Shown: positions 1 to 7,660 of the stretch, in pieces
Numbering within the stretch: position 1 is the first letter of the stretch
How the letters are laid out: every line of letters begins with the position of its first letter
From: Solimonas_A sp035476855
Lineage (GTDB): Bacteria; Pseudomonadota; Gammaproteobacteria; Nevskiales; Nevskiaceae
Assembly: GCA_035476855.1 (NCBI GenBank)
Contig: DATILC010000175.1
Coordinates: 1-37,556, forward strand
Direction: 5' to 3'
DNA length: 37,556 bases
Translations under genes and position numbers: made by a program
The notes under the pieces: generated by a model
What the model was told of the DNA's origin: nothing
Databases searched by the model: none
Seen by the model: only the letters and a program-made list of their open reading frames with translations

Positions 1-207
1 GACTCGCGCGCCGCCGACTGGCGCTGGCGCGTGATGACCGCGCGGCTGGCATCAGGCACCTGGGGCGACGCGAAGCTGATCAACTCACGTGGCGTGAACA
101 CCTGGCCGGCGACCGATGGCGGCGCGATCGCCTTCGCCAGCACGCGCAACGCCACACGCCTGCAGCGCGACCGCACGCAGCAGATCTTCCTGCTGCCCTC
201 GCCGTAG
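1..207 (+). CDS. C-terminal fragment of a probable PD40/TolB-like beta-propeller protein
   Basis: An open frame runs from the first base of the window to a TAG at 205-207 and gives 68 residues with no start in view, so the gene begins upstream. The fragment contains GGAIAFASTRNATRL followed by QIFLLP. This resembles the repeating blade of PD40/WD40-like propellers (IAF-x-S-x-R ... IY-x-M) seen in TolB-type and dipeptidyl-peptidase-like proteins. Only about one blade is visible, so the specific function cannot be named. The stop codon lies inside the first arm of a REP-type palindrome (204-268), so the repeat directly defines the protein's end. Codon pattern and frame are convincing; the family call is tentative. 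Confidence 0.55.
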   Translation, partial: DSRAADWRWRVMTARLASGTWGDAKLINSRGVNTWPATDGGAIAFASTRNATRLQRDRTQQIFLLPSP

Positions 208-268
208 CCCGGACGCAGTCCGGGAAGCGTGCCTGCCGGTAAGAGTCCCCGGGTTTCACCCGGGCTAC
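204..268. repeat. REP/BIME-type inverted repeat pair
   Basis: Two related palindromic units lie head to head. GTAGCCCGGACGCAGTCCGG starts at 204, and its inverted relative ends with CACCCGGGCTAC at 268; a short spacer separates them. The sequence resembles the GTAGCCCGGATG-type extragenic palindromes scattered through Pseudomonas and Xanthomonas genomes. It sits between the preceding gene (and overlaps that gene's TAG stop) and the convergent crotonase gene. It could therefore act as a bidirectional transcription stop or mRNA stabiliser. That role is inferred; the repeat itself is seen directly. Confidence 0.75.
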
Positions 269-302
269 TGCAAGGACGGTCAGCGGAGTGCGGAATCGAG
301 CC

Positions 303-1091
303 TCAACGTCCCTTGAAGTTCGCCTCGCGACGCTCGACGAAGGAAGTAACGCCTTCCTTCGCGTCGTCGCTGGCCATGATCGGCTGCAGGTCCGGCATCA
401 GCGCGGCGACGGCGGCGACAAAACCCTTTTCCATGGTGATGCGCGAGGACTTGAGGCTGGCGTAGACGCCCAGCGGCGCCTGCTTGGCCACGCGCGTGGC
501 GATCTCCAGCGCACGGTCGAACTGCTGGCCGGCCGGCACCACGTCCTGCGCCAGGCCGATGCGATGTGCCTCGGCGGCATTGAACTCGTCGCCGGTCAGG
601 AGATACCGCTGGGCATTGCCCCAACCGAACTCCTGCACCATGCGCACGGTCGCGCCGAACACCGGGTAGATGCCGCGCTTGATCTCGATCTGGCCAAAAC
701 GCGCATCGTCGCCGACCACGCGGATGTCGGCGGCCAGCGCCAGCTCGATGCCGGAGGTGAAGCAGATGCCGTGGATCGCCATCACGATCGGCTTGTTGAC
801 GCGGCGCTCCGGCGTCAGGCCGCAGGGATCGCACTGCGTAGCCGCGAAATCCAGCCACTTGCCGGCGGAGAAGGTGTTGCCCCAGGTCGGCAGTTCCAGG
901 CCGGCGTGGAAGTGCTTGCCGTTGCCGTAGACCAGGCCGCAGCGCAGCTCCGGATCGGCGTTGAGCTGGCCGTAGGCATCGGCCAGCTGCATGAACATCT
1001 CGAGGTCGAAGGCGTTGTACTTCTGCGGACGGTTGAAGCCGATCAGCAGCACGTTGCCGCGCTTTTCGACAAGGATTTTCTGCTCGCTCAT
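303..1091 (-). CDS. Enoyl-CoA hydratase/isomerase (crotonase) family protein
   Basis: This 262-residue protein has the usual crotonase length. The oxyanion-hole segment GKHFHAGLEL lies near residues 58-67, followed by the second segment GICFTSGIELALAAD near 108-122. Glutamates are present at both positions used for catalysis in enoyl-CoA hydratase (about E116 and E136, the latter in FGQIEIKRG). The expected reaction is hydration or isomerisation of an enoyl-CoA thioester in the cytoplasm; the true substrate is unknown. The start is supported by GAGGAG about 6 nt before the ATG. The gene stands alone: a REP pair separates it from the JAMM-like gene upstream, and another REP pair lies downstream. 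It could serve general beta-oxidation or a specialised pathway. Confidence 0.9.
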   Translation of the reverse strand: MSEQKILVEKRGNVLLIGFNRPQKYNAFDLEMFMQLADAYGQLNADPELRCGLVYGNGKHFHAGLELPTWGNTFSAGKWLDFAATQCDPCGLTPERRVNKPIVMAIHGICFTSGIELALAADIRVVGDDARFGQIEIKRGIYPVFGATVRMVQEFGWGNAQRYLLTGDEFNAAEAHRIGLAQDVVPAGQQFDRALEIATRVAKQAPLGVYASLKSSRITMEKGFVAAVAALMPDLQPIMASDDAKEGVTSFVERREANFKGR

Positions 1092-1118
1092 GGATGCTCC
1101 TCAAACGTAACGGGTCAC

Positions 1119-1172
1119 GTGGGAGCGGCTTCAGCCGCGATGACGCTTGATCGCGGCTAAAGCCGCTCCCAC
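1119..1172. repeat. REP-type inverted repeat (second family)
   Basis: GTGGGAGCGGCTTCAGCCGC (from 1119) and its near reverse complement GCGGCTAAAGCCGCTCCCAC (to 1172) form two 22-nt arms around a 10-nt spacer. This matches the GTGGGAGCGGCTT palindrome common in Pseudomonas and Xanthomonas intergenic DNA. It lies between the start of the crotonase gene and the end of the JAMM-like gene, and transcripts from both would cross it in the same direction. It differs in sequence from the REP at 204-268. Confidence 0.8.
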
Positions 1173-1185
1173 GAAGAAGACAAGG

Positions 1186-1605
1186 CTAGTCGCGGATCTT
1201 CAGTACCCGCTCGTGCGGCTCGGTGCCGAGACGCTGCCAGGCACGCATTTCCAGCACGCCCTTGGTCGACAGCGAGACCACCAGCTGCAGGGCATCCGGC
1301 CAGGGGCTGTTGCGGAAGTCTTCGCCCTTCGGCTCGGCGGCGGCGGCCGGGTGCGAGATGACATAGGCCCAGAGCCCCAGGCCACGGCCGTCGAGGCCGA
1401 AGCGCGCGGCCTGGATGTCGCCAGCGGCATGCACCACGTGGGTCTCCGGCTGCGGCGCACCGTTGCGCAGCGCCATGAAGGCCACCGGGCCGTCGGCGTC
1501 GTGGCCGACCACGCCGCCCATGCGGTTCGGCGCCGCATTCTGGGCGGCGGCAAGGATGCGCAGGGCCAGGCGGCGCGGCAGGATCAGGGCGGTTTCATTG
1601 ACCAT
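1186..1605 (-). CDS. Degenerate JAMM/MPN (Mov34/PAD-1) domain protein
   Basis: The product is 139 residues from an ATG at 1605, chosen because GGAG lies 9 nt upstream. A GTG at 1620 in the same frame would add five residues. The fold pattern follows JAMM deubiquitinase-like proteins such as Mec/CysO peptidase: an N-terminal helix, APNRMGGVVG near 25-34, YVISHP near 81-86 and WPDALQLVVSLS near 102-113. Active JAMM proteins have Glu in the first block and His-Ser-His-Pro in the second. Here the Glu is absent and the first His is replaced (ISHP); H85 and D96 remain. The zinc site is therefore probably incomplete. The gene overlaps the end of the E1-like moeB gene by 11 bp, so the two are translationally coupled and probably work together. 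Confidence 0.7.
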   Translation of the reverse strand: MVNETALILPRRLALRILAAAQNAAPNRMGGVVGHDADGPVAFMALRNGAPQPETHVVHAAGDIQAARFGLDGRGLGLWAYVISHPAAAAEPKGEDFRNSPWPDALQLVVSLSTKGVLEMRAWQRLGTEPHERVLKIRD

Positions 1606-2329
1606 CTTGTTGTGCTCCACACACGAGGCATTTTGGATCGCGCGTCATCTTATGCGAACGCCATAGCATCTGGCGCGCATCCCACACCTGCAGGCGCCCC
1701 GCCGCCTCGCCGATGCCGAGCAGTATCTGCAGCGCAGCCAGTGCCTGCATGGCACCGACGGCTCCGACCACCGGGCCGAGGATCCCGGCTTCCTCGCAGG
1801 TTTCCTGCGCCTCGCCAGCGTCCGGATAAAGGCAGGCGTAGCAAGGCCCGCCCCAGCGCAGGTCGAACACCGCGAGCTGGCCTTCCATGCGGATCGCCGC
1901 ACCGGATACCAGCGGCCGGCGCCTGGTGACGCAGGCACGGTTGATCTCGAAGCGGGTCGGGAAGTTGTCGCTGCAGTCCAGCACCACGTCGGCTGCGTAG
2001 ACCGCTGCGGGCCAGCCCTCGGCGTCGGTGAGTTCCAGTTCAACTTCGGGATTGAGCGCGGCCAGCTGCGCGCGCGCCGCCTCGGTCTTGGCGCGGCCGA
2101 CGTCGGCCTGGCGATACAGCAGCTGGCGTTGCAGGTTGCTGGTCTCGACACGGTCGCGATCGGCCAGCACCAGGCGACCAACGCCGGCGCCGGCGAGGTA
2201 GGCGGCGGCGATCGAGCCGAGGCCACCGAGGCCGATCACCAGCGCGGTCGAGTCGCGCAGCAGCTGCTGACCGTTGACGCCGATCTCCGGCAGGATCACC
2301 TGCCTCGAATAGCGGGCGAAATTGCTCAT
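1595..2329 (-). CDS. moeB: MoeB/ThiF/HesA-family E1-like adenylyltransferase
   Basis: This 244-residue protein has RYSRQVILPEIG at its N-terminus and the nucleotide-binding GLGGLGS near residues 33-39. It also has an acidic adenylation-site segment (DCSDNFPTR near 118-125) and two zinc cysteine pairs, CYAC (163-166) and CLVC (234-237). The family adenylates the C-terminal glycine of a ubiquitin-like sulfur carrier such as MoaD or ThiS, for molybdopterin or thiamine synthesis. Its place after hemA-prfA-prmC matches Pseudomonas, where the gene is called moeB. Its ATG overlaps the prmC stop in ATGA, and its 3' end overlaps the JAMM-like gene. No sulfur-carrier gene is nearby, so the partner (MoaD, ThiS or a CysO-like protein) is not settled. 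Cofactor demand from the molybdenum hydroxylase at 24-29 kb would fit MoaD. Confidence 0.85.
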   Translation of the reverse strand: MSNFARYSRQVILPEIGVNGQQLLRDSTALVIGLGGLGSIAAAYLAGAGVGRLVLADRDRVETSNLQRQLLYRQADVGRAKTEAARAQLAALNPEVELELTDAEGWPAAVYAADVVLDCSDNFPTRFEINRACVTRRRPLVSGAAIRMEGQLAVFDLRWGGPCYACLYPDAGEAQETCEEAGILGPVVGAVGAMQALAALQILLGIGEAAGRLQVWDARQMLWRSHKMTRDPKCLVCGAQQDGQ

Positions 2330-3156
2330 GCCCTGCGCCCCGCGGTTGCCCGCTCCTGCCCACCAAGGTCACGACGCGTCTGCACCCCGACCAGCCCGGC
2401 CGCCACGAACAGCGCGCGCACGGCCTCGCCCTGATCATAGCCGTGCTCGACCAGCAGCCAGCCACCGGGCACCAGCTGCGGCGGCGCGGCGGCCACAATC
2501 TCGCGCAGGCATTGCAGGCCGTCGGCACCGTCGGTCAGCGCCGACAAAGGCTCGTGACGCAGGGCTGGCAGATGGGGATCGCCGGCGGCGATATACGGCG
2601 GATTGGAAACGATCAGGTCGAAGGACTCACCGGCCAGCGGCTCGCACCAATGGCCCTGGCGGAATTCGACCCGCTCCAGGCCCAGCTCGACGGCATTGCC
2701 GCGCGCAACAGCCAGCGCCTCTGGCGAGGCGTCGGTGGCCAGCACCCGCGCCTGCGGCAACTCGCTGGCCAGGGCCAGCGCAATCGCACCGCTGCCGGTG
2801 CCGAGGTCGGCGATGCGCGGCGTCGCGATGTGGGCCAGGCGCTCCAGGCCCCACTCCACCAGCAGTTCCGTCTCCGGCCGCGGCACCAGCACCGCCGGCG
2901 TCACCTTCAGCATCAGCGTCCAGAAACCCTGGTCACCGGTGAGATAGGCCACCGGCAGCTGCCGCACACGGCGCGCCACCTGTTCCTCGAAGGCCTCGGC
3001 GTCGACGGCCGCCAGCGATTCGCGCAGGCGCGTGAACAGCTGGCCGCGGCTCAGGCCCAACTGGTGCGCCAGCAGGATTTCTGCGTCCTGGCGCGGGCTG
3101 TCGCTGGTCGCTTCGAGGCGGCCCGTCGCCCATGCCAGTGCTTCGGTCAGCGTCAC
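2326..3156 (-). CDS. prmC: Peptide chain release factor N5-glutamine methyltransferase
   Basis: PrmC (HemK) methylates the glutamine of the GGQ motif in release factors, using S-adenosylmethionine. The 276-residue product starts at a GTG (3156) that shares GTGA with the prfA stop, giving a 4-bp overlap; the frame stays open further upstream but only inside prfA. A helical N-terminal domain occupies about 1-80. The SAM loop DLGTGSG lies at 117-123 and the catalytic NPPY at 185-188. Length is almost the same as the E. coli enzyme. Placement directly after its substrate gene prfA is the usual order. Its stop overlaps the moeB start in ATGA. Confidence 0.96.
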   Translation of the reverse strand: MTLTEALAWATGRLEATSDSPRQDAEILLAHQLGLSRGQLFTRLRESLAAVDAEAFEEQVARRVRQLPVAYLTGDQGFWTLMLKVTPAVLVPRPETELLVEWGLERLAHIATPRIADLGTGSGAIALALASELPQARVLATDASPEALAVARGNAVELGLERVEFRQGHWCEPLAGESFDLIVSNPPYIAAGDPHLPALRHEPLSALTDGADGLQCLREIVAAAPPQLVPGGWLLVEHGYDQGEAVRALFVAAGLVGVQTRRDLGGQERATAGRRA

Positions 3157-4232
3157 TCGCCGATTTCCGCCAGCAGTTCGGCCTGGTGCTCGGCCAGCAG
3201 CGGCTGGATCACCGGATCGAGGTCGCCCTGGATCACGCGCTCCAGCTGGTACAGCGTCAGGTTGATGCGGTGGTCGGTGACGCGCCCCTGGGGGAAGTTG
3301 TAGGTGCGGATGCGCTCGGAGCGGTCGCCGCTGCCGACCAGCTGCTTGCGCTGCGCCGCCATGTCGGCGTTCTGCTTGGTGCGCTCGGCGTCGATCAGGC
3401 GCGCCGACAGCAAGGCCATCGCCTTGGCGCGGTTTTTGTGCTGCGAGCGCTCTTCCTGGCATTCGACGACGACGCCGGTCGGCACGTGGGTGATGCGGAT
3501 CGCCGACTCGGTCTTGTTGACGTGCTGGCCACCGGCGCCGCCGGAACGGTAGGTGTCGACCTTCAGGTCCGCCGGGTTGATCGTGATCTGCGATTCCTCG
3601 ATCTCCGGCAGTACCGCCACCGTCGCCGCCGAGGTGTGGATGCGACCCTGCGCCTCGGTCTCCGGCACGCGCTGCACACGGTGCGCACCAGACTCGAACT
3701 TCATCTGCGAGTAGGCGCCGAAGCCCTCGATGCGCGAGATGATTTCCTTGTAGCCGCCGTGCTCGCCCTCGCTCTGGCTCAGCACCTCGACGGTCCAGCC
3801 GCGGGTCTCGGCCCAGCGCGAGTACATGCGGAACAGGTCGCCGGCGAAAATCGCCGCCTCGTCGCCGCCGGTGCCGGCGCGGATTTCGAGGAAGACGTTG
3901 TTGTTGTCCAGCGGGTCCTTCGGCACCAGGTAGCCCTGCAGCGTCTTTTCCAGCGCGGCGAGGCGCTCCTGCGCGGCCGGCAGCTCCAGCTCGGCCATCT
4001 CGCGCAGCTCGCGGTCGGACTCGTTGCGCATGTCGAGCAGGCCGTCGATCTCCTTCTGCGTATCGCGATAGCCGGCAAAGCCCTCGGACAGCGGGCCGAG
4101 CTGGGCGTATTCCTGCGACAGGCGGCGGAACTTGTTGTTGTCGGAGATCACGCCCGGATCGGACAGCTCGCCGGCAATTTCTTCCCGGCGCTCGGCCAGT
4201 CCTTCCAGCTTGGTCAGTAGTGAGGCTTTCAT
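3153..4232 (-). CDS. prfA: Peptide chain release factor 1
   Basis: RF1 recognises UAA and UAG codons in the ribosomal A site and triggers peptide release. The 359-residue length is standard. The stop-codon-recognition PxT tripeptide appears as PET at 190-192 (PAT in E. coli). The universal GGQ lies at 234-236 within SGGAGGQHVNK, and its glutamine is the target of the neighbouring PrmC. The gene is second in the hemA-prfA-prmC-moeB operon, but 324 bp separate it from hemA and 270 bp of that is a MITE-like repeat. A small inverted repeat (CTCCGGC/GCCGGAG, 4259-4276) lies in its leader. It may need a promoter within the inserted element or read-through from hemA. Confidence 0.98.
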   Translation of the reverse strand: MKASLLTKLEGLAERREEIAGELSDPGVISDNNKFRRLSQEYAQLGPLSEGFAGYRDTQKEIDGLLDMRNESDRELREMAELELPAAQERLAALEKTLQGYLVPKDPLDNNNVFLEIRAGTGGDEAAIFAGDLFRMYSRWAETRGWTVEVLSQSEGEHGGYKEIISRIEGFGAYSQMKFESGAHRVQRVPETEAQGRIHTSAATVAVLPEIEESQITINPADLKVDTYRSGGAGGQHVNKTESAIRITHVPTGVVVECQEERSQHKNRAKAMALLSARLIDAERTKQNADMAAQRKQLVGSGDRSERIRTYNFPQGRVTDHRINLTLYQLERVIQGDLDPVIQPLLAEHQAELLAEIGE

Positions 4233-4290
4233 TATTTATCGGACCGGAATGGGCTGCCCTCCGGCGGACGCCGGAGCGGGCACAGGGCCG

Positions 4291-4560
4291 TTAGGGTTTG
4301 TTAGCGCTACCGCAGTCGCTGCGATGCCCCCGTATTTGCCGCCAGGCAAGGCGCGAGGAGGACGCTTATCGGGAATAAGTAACCGACGAGTAACACAGCA
4401 TGGCGGCAAAGACGGGGGCACCCGAAGGGCGGGGCCGCCTGGGCGCAGGGCGTCGCCCCGAGTCGCTGATGTACTTCGAGTACACGGCGCGCCTCGAGGC
4501 ATAGCCCTGCACCCAGGCGGCCTCCGTCGCAACGATTGCGGTAGCGCTAACAGACCCTAA
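4291..4560. mobile_element. MITE-like element, 270 bp, with 34-bp terminal inverted repeats and TA ends
   Basis: The left end begins TTAGGGTTTGTTAGCGCTAC at 4291. The right end, read on the other strand, begins TTAGGGTCTGTTAGCGCTAC at 4560. The two arms match over about 34 bp with three differences. Inside are two further hairpins: an 18-bp pair at 4326-4343/4402-4419 and a 19-bp pair at 4433-4451/4504-4522. Nothing inside looks like a transposase gene, so this is a non-autonomous element. TA occurs at both outer edges, as expected for IS630/Tc1-type insertion, but the mobilising family is inferred. It lies between hemA and prfA, and its right TA plus G forms the hemA stop codon. Confidence 0.75.
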
Positions 4561-5819
4561 GCCTGGTCGTCGGGGAGGTCGAACAGCTTGCGTGCTGCGT
4601 TCAGCAGCATCGCCTGTTCGACGGCGTCAGCGCGCTTCAGCGCGCTGGAGGGGGCATGCAGCAGCTTGTTGGCCAGGGTGTCGGCGATGAAGGTCATCAC
4701 CTCTTCCGGCTTCTCGCCGGAAGCCAGCTTGCGCCGCGCCTTGTCCAGCACCTCGTCGCGAACGCTGCGGGCGCGGGCGCGCAGTTGCTGGATGGTGGCG
4801 CCGGCGTCGCGGCTTTCCAGCCAGCGGCCGAACTCCAGGGCCTGGGCCTGGATCAGCACCTCGGCCTGCTTGGCGGCTTCCTCGCGCAGCTTGAGGTTTT
4901 CCGTCACCACCGCGCGCAGGTCATCGACGGTGTAGAGGTAGATGTCTTCCAGCTCGGCGATGCGCGGATCGATGTCGCGCGGCACCGCCAGGTCGATCAT
5001 GAACACCGGCTTGCGACGGCGGCTCTTGACCGCGCGCTGCATCACTTCCTTGTGCAGGATGGTGCCGCGTGCAGCGGTGCAGGAGATGATCAGGTCGGCC
5101 TCGCCGAGATAACCCGACAGGTCGTTGAGGCTGATGGCATAGCCGTGGACCTCGCGCGCCAGCTTCTCCGCGCGCTCGAGGCTGCGGTTGGCGACGATGA
5201 TGCGGCCGACGCCCTGCTGCTGCAGGTGCCGCGCCATCAGCTGGGTCATCTCGCCGGCACCGATCAGCAGCACGGTCTGGCCGGAGAGGTTGGCGAAGAT
5301 GCGCCGCGCCATCTGCACCGCGGCATAGGCCACCGAGACCGGGTGGGCGCCGACCTGGGTCTGGCTGCGCACCAGCTTGGCGACGGCGAAGGCATGCTGG
5401 AACAGGCGGCCCAGCACCGGGCCCAGCGACCGCACCTCGCTGGCGACGGCAAAGGTCTGCTTCATCTGGCCCAGGATCTGCGGCTCGCCCAGCACCATCG
5501 AATCCAGGCCCGAGGCCACCCGCAGGCTGTGGGTGACGCTGCCGAGGTCGCGGTGGCTGTAGAGGAACTTCTCGACGTAGCCTTCCGGCGCCTGGCGCTC
5601 GCGGCGCCACCATTCCAGCAGGCGCGACTCCTCCTCCGGCTCGGCCACCGCCATGATCTCGGTGCGGTTGCAGGTCGACAGGATCGCCGCCTCCGCCACG
5701 CCCGGCAGGGCACGCAGGCGCGTCAGGGCCGCCGGAAGGTCGACTTCGGCAAAAGCCATGCGCTCCCGCGCCTCGACAGGCGCGAGATGGTGGCTGAGAC
5801 CCAGGGTGATCAATGCCAT
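4557..5819 (-). CDS. hemA: Glutamyl-tRNA reductase
   Basis: HemA reduces glutamate carried on tRNA(Glu) to glutamate-1-semialdehyde with NADPH, the first step of C5-pathway haem synthesis. The 420-residue protein has the nucleophile Cys50 in STCNRTEI, the same position as in E. coli. The substrate-domain segment SGLDSMVLGEPQILGQ follows, then the NADPH-binding VLLIGAGEM near 185 and a C-terminal dimerisation helix region. It is the promoter-proximal gene of the minus-strand operon and is divergent from the TPR-lolB-ispE block. A candidate -10 (TAAAAT on the minus strand, 5862-5867) lies in the 98-bp divergent region with no clear -35. Its TAG stop is formed by the end of the adjacent MITE-like element. 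Confidence 0.98.
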   Translation of the reverse strand: MALITLGLSHHLAPVEARERMAFAEVDLPAALTRLRALPGVAEAAILSTCNRTEIMAVAEPEEESRLLEWWRRERQAPEGYVEKFLYSHRDLGSVTHSLRVASGLDSMVLGEPQILGQMKQTFAVASEVRSLGPVLGRLFQHAFAVAKLVRSQTQVGAHPVSVAYAAVQMARRIFANLSGQTVLLIGAGEMTQLMARHLQQQGVGRIIVANRSLERAEKLAREVHGYAISLNDLSGYLGEADLIISCTAARGTILHKEVMQRAVKSRRRKPVFMIDLAVPRDIDPRIAELEDIYLYTVDDLRAVVTENLKLREEAAKQAEVLIQAQALEFGRWLESRDAGATIQQLRARARSVRDEVLDKARRKLASGEKPEEVMTFIADTLANKLLHAPSSALKRADAVEQAMLLNAARKLFDLPDDQA

Positions 5820-5917
5820 AGGGACCGGGCTGCCGCTCGATGAACCGCAAATAACTCGATGATTTTAGCGGTAGTAGCTGTCATCCCGCTATGAAGGGAC
5901 AAGGAACCGGTGGCGGC

Positions 5918-7660
5918 ATGATAATGTCATTCACTACGCACCCCTCCCCGGTTTCCCCCGTGACCTTCCGCCATTCTTCGATGCAACTCCTGGGCCTGAC
6001 TGCCCTGTTGCTGGCCACCTGCGCCAGCGCCGCCGAGCGCCCGGTAACCGCCTCGGACCGCCCCTTCGCAAGCACCGAAGCCAACGCCCAGTTCCATGTC
6101 ATGGCCGGCGAGATGGCAGCCAACCGCCGCCAGCCCGGCATCGCGGCCGAGGAATTCCTCAAGGCGCTGGCGATCACGCCCGACCCCGAACTGGCCGAGC
6201 GCGCGACCCAGCTGGCACTGGCCGCCCGGGACGAGAAGCTGGCCCTGCAGGCCGCCCAGGTCTGGCTGAAGATCGAGCCGGCCGCGCTGGAAGCCCGCGA
6301 GGTGATCGCCCGCGTCGCCCTGGAGCAAGGCGACCGCACCGAGGTGATGACCCAGGCCAAGGCGATCATCGAAGGCCATGCCGGCGGCGTCGAGGACGGC
6401 TACCGCCACGTTGCCCTGCTGCTGAGCCAGGCTGCCAACGAGCGCGGCCCCGCGGCGATCGAGATCCTGCGCAAACTGGTCGAGCAGCAGCCCACGCTGG
6501 CCGGCGCGCATCACGCGCTGGCCCTCGCCGCGCTGCGCTTCAACGACCTGCCGCTGGCCGAAAGCGCGGCGCGCAAGGCCATGGAGCTGAGCAAGAACGC
6601 CGATCAGGAGGTGCTGCTGCTGGTCGGCGCCCTGGTGCGGGGTGGCCGCCTGGAAGAGTCCGATGCGCTGGTCGACAAGCTCGCCGGCCGCAGCGGCGAC
6701 AAGGCCGCCGCGGTGCGCTACGGCTATTCGCGCCTGCTGCTGGAATCCGACCACCGCGACGCCGCCCGCAACCAGCTGAAGAAGGCCGTGGCGGCCGACC
6801 CGAAGATGGAGGACGCCCGCTTCGCCCTCGGCGTGCTGGCGGTCAGCGATCGCGAGTATGCCGACGCCGAGCAGTACCTCAAGCCGCTGCTCGAAGGCCC
6901 GCGCGCGCAGGAAGCCGCGCTGCAGCTGGGTCGCATGGAGGAAGGACGCAAGCGCTGGCCGGAGGCCATGGCCTACTACGGCCGCGTCACCACCGGCATG
7001 CCGGCACTGGAGGCGCTGATGCGCCGCGCCGCCGTGCAGGCCGAATCCGGTCACCTCAAGGAAGGCCTGGAGGCCCTGCGCCAGGCGCGCAGCCAGCTGC
7101 CACCGCTGGCCCCGCGCTTCTATCGCGCCGAAACCGAACTGCTGATGGACCATGGCCGCACCGAGGAGGCGCTGGCCCTGCTCAACGAGGCGGTCGACGA
7201 ATTCCCCGACGACGACGAGCTGATCTACAGCCGCTCGCTGGCCTTCGAGCGCAACGGCCAGCTGCCGCAGGCGGAGAAGGACCTGCGCAAGCTGCTGGAG
7301 CAGAACCCGGATGACGCCCGCGCCCTCAACGGCCTCGGCTACATGCTGCTGGTCAACACCAGCCGCGTCGACGAGGCGGCCGGCCTGATCCGCCGCGCCC
7401 ATGAACTGGAGCCGGACGACGCCGCCATCATCGACAGCCTCGGCTGGGCCGAATACAAGCGCGGCCGCAAGCAGGAGGCGCTCAAATACCTGCAACAGGC
7501 CTACGATAAATTCCCCGACCCCGAGGTCGCCGCGCACCTGGGCGAGGTGCTGTGGACGCTGGGGGAGAAAGACCGCGCGCGCGGTATCTGGGACAAGGCC
7601 CTGGCCGATGACCCGGAGCACCGCGTACTGAAGGAAACGGTCCAGCGTCTGGCACGATGA
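5918..7660 (+). CDS. TPR-repeat envelope protein, positional homologue of LbcA (PA4667 type)
   Basis: This protein of about 580 residues has an N-terminal export signal (hydrophobic core LLGLTALLLATCASA) followed by tandem 34-residue TPR helices over nearly its whole length. In Pseudomonas the gene in this exact slot, between hemA and lolB, encodes LbcA, an outer-membrane TPR lipoprotein that delivers substrates to the protease CtpA. Orthology is inferred from position, length and architecture. The signal ends LATC-ASA-AE. The cysteine lacks the usual Gly/Ala/Ser before it, so lipidation is uncertain and signal peptidase I cleavage after ASA is an alternative. In-frame ATGs occur at 5891, 5918, 5924 and 5981; 5918 is chosen because AAGGAA lies upstream, though the spacing is long. 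The stop overlaps the lolB start in ATGA. Confidence 0.85.
   Translation: MIMSFTTHPSPVSPVTFRHSSMQLLGLTALLLATCASAAERPVTASDRPFASTEANAQFHVMAGEMAANRRQPGIAAEEFLKALAITPDPELAERATQLALAARDEKLALQAAQVWLKIEPAALEAREVIARVALEQGDRTEVMTQAKAIIEGHAGGVEDGYRHVALLLSQAANERGPAAIEILRKLVEQQPTLAGAHHALALAALRFNDLPLAESAARKAMELSKNADQEVLLLVGALVRGGRLEESDALVDKLAGRSGDKAAAVRYGYSRLLLESDHRDAARNQLKKAVAADPKMEDARFALGVLAVSDREYADAEQYLKPLLEGPRAQEAALQLGRMEEGRKRWPEAMAYYGRVTTGMPALEALMRRAAVQAESGHLKEGLEALRQARSQLPPLAPRFYRAETELLMDHGRTEEALALLNEAVDEFPDDDELIYSRSLAFERNGQLPQAEKDLRKLLEQNPDDARALNGLGYMLLVNTSRVDEAAGLIRRAHELEPDDAAIIDSLGWAEYKRGRKQEALKYLQQAYDKFPDPEVAAHLGEVLWTLGEKDRARGIWDKALADDPEHRVLKETVQRLAR

Noticed and set aside
4236..4532. 98-codon open frame within the MITE-like element
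   Set aside because: It is composed of inverted-repeat sequence, rich in Pro and Arg, with no start signal. The region is explained by the repeat structure.
5927..7621. 564-codon open frame on the minus strand across the TPR gene
   Set aside because: It mirrors the plus-strand TPR frame, has no recognisable domain and no ribosome-binding site. The plus-strand protein has clear repeats and a signal sequence.
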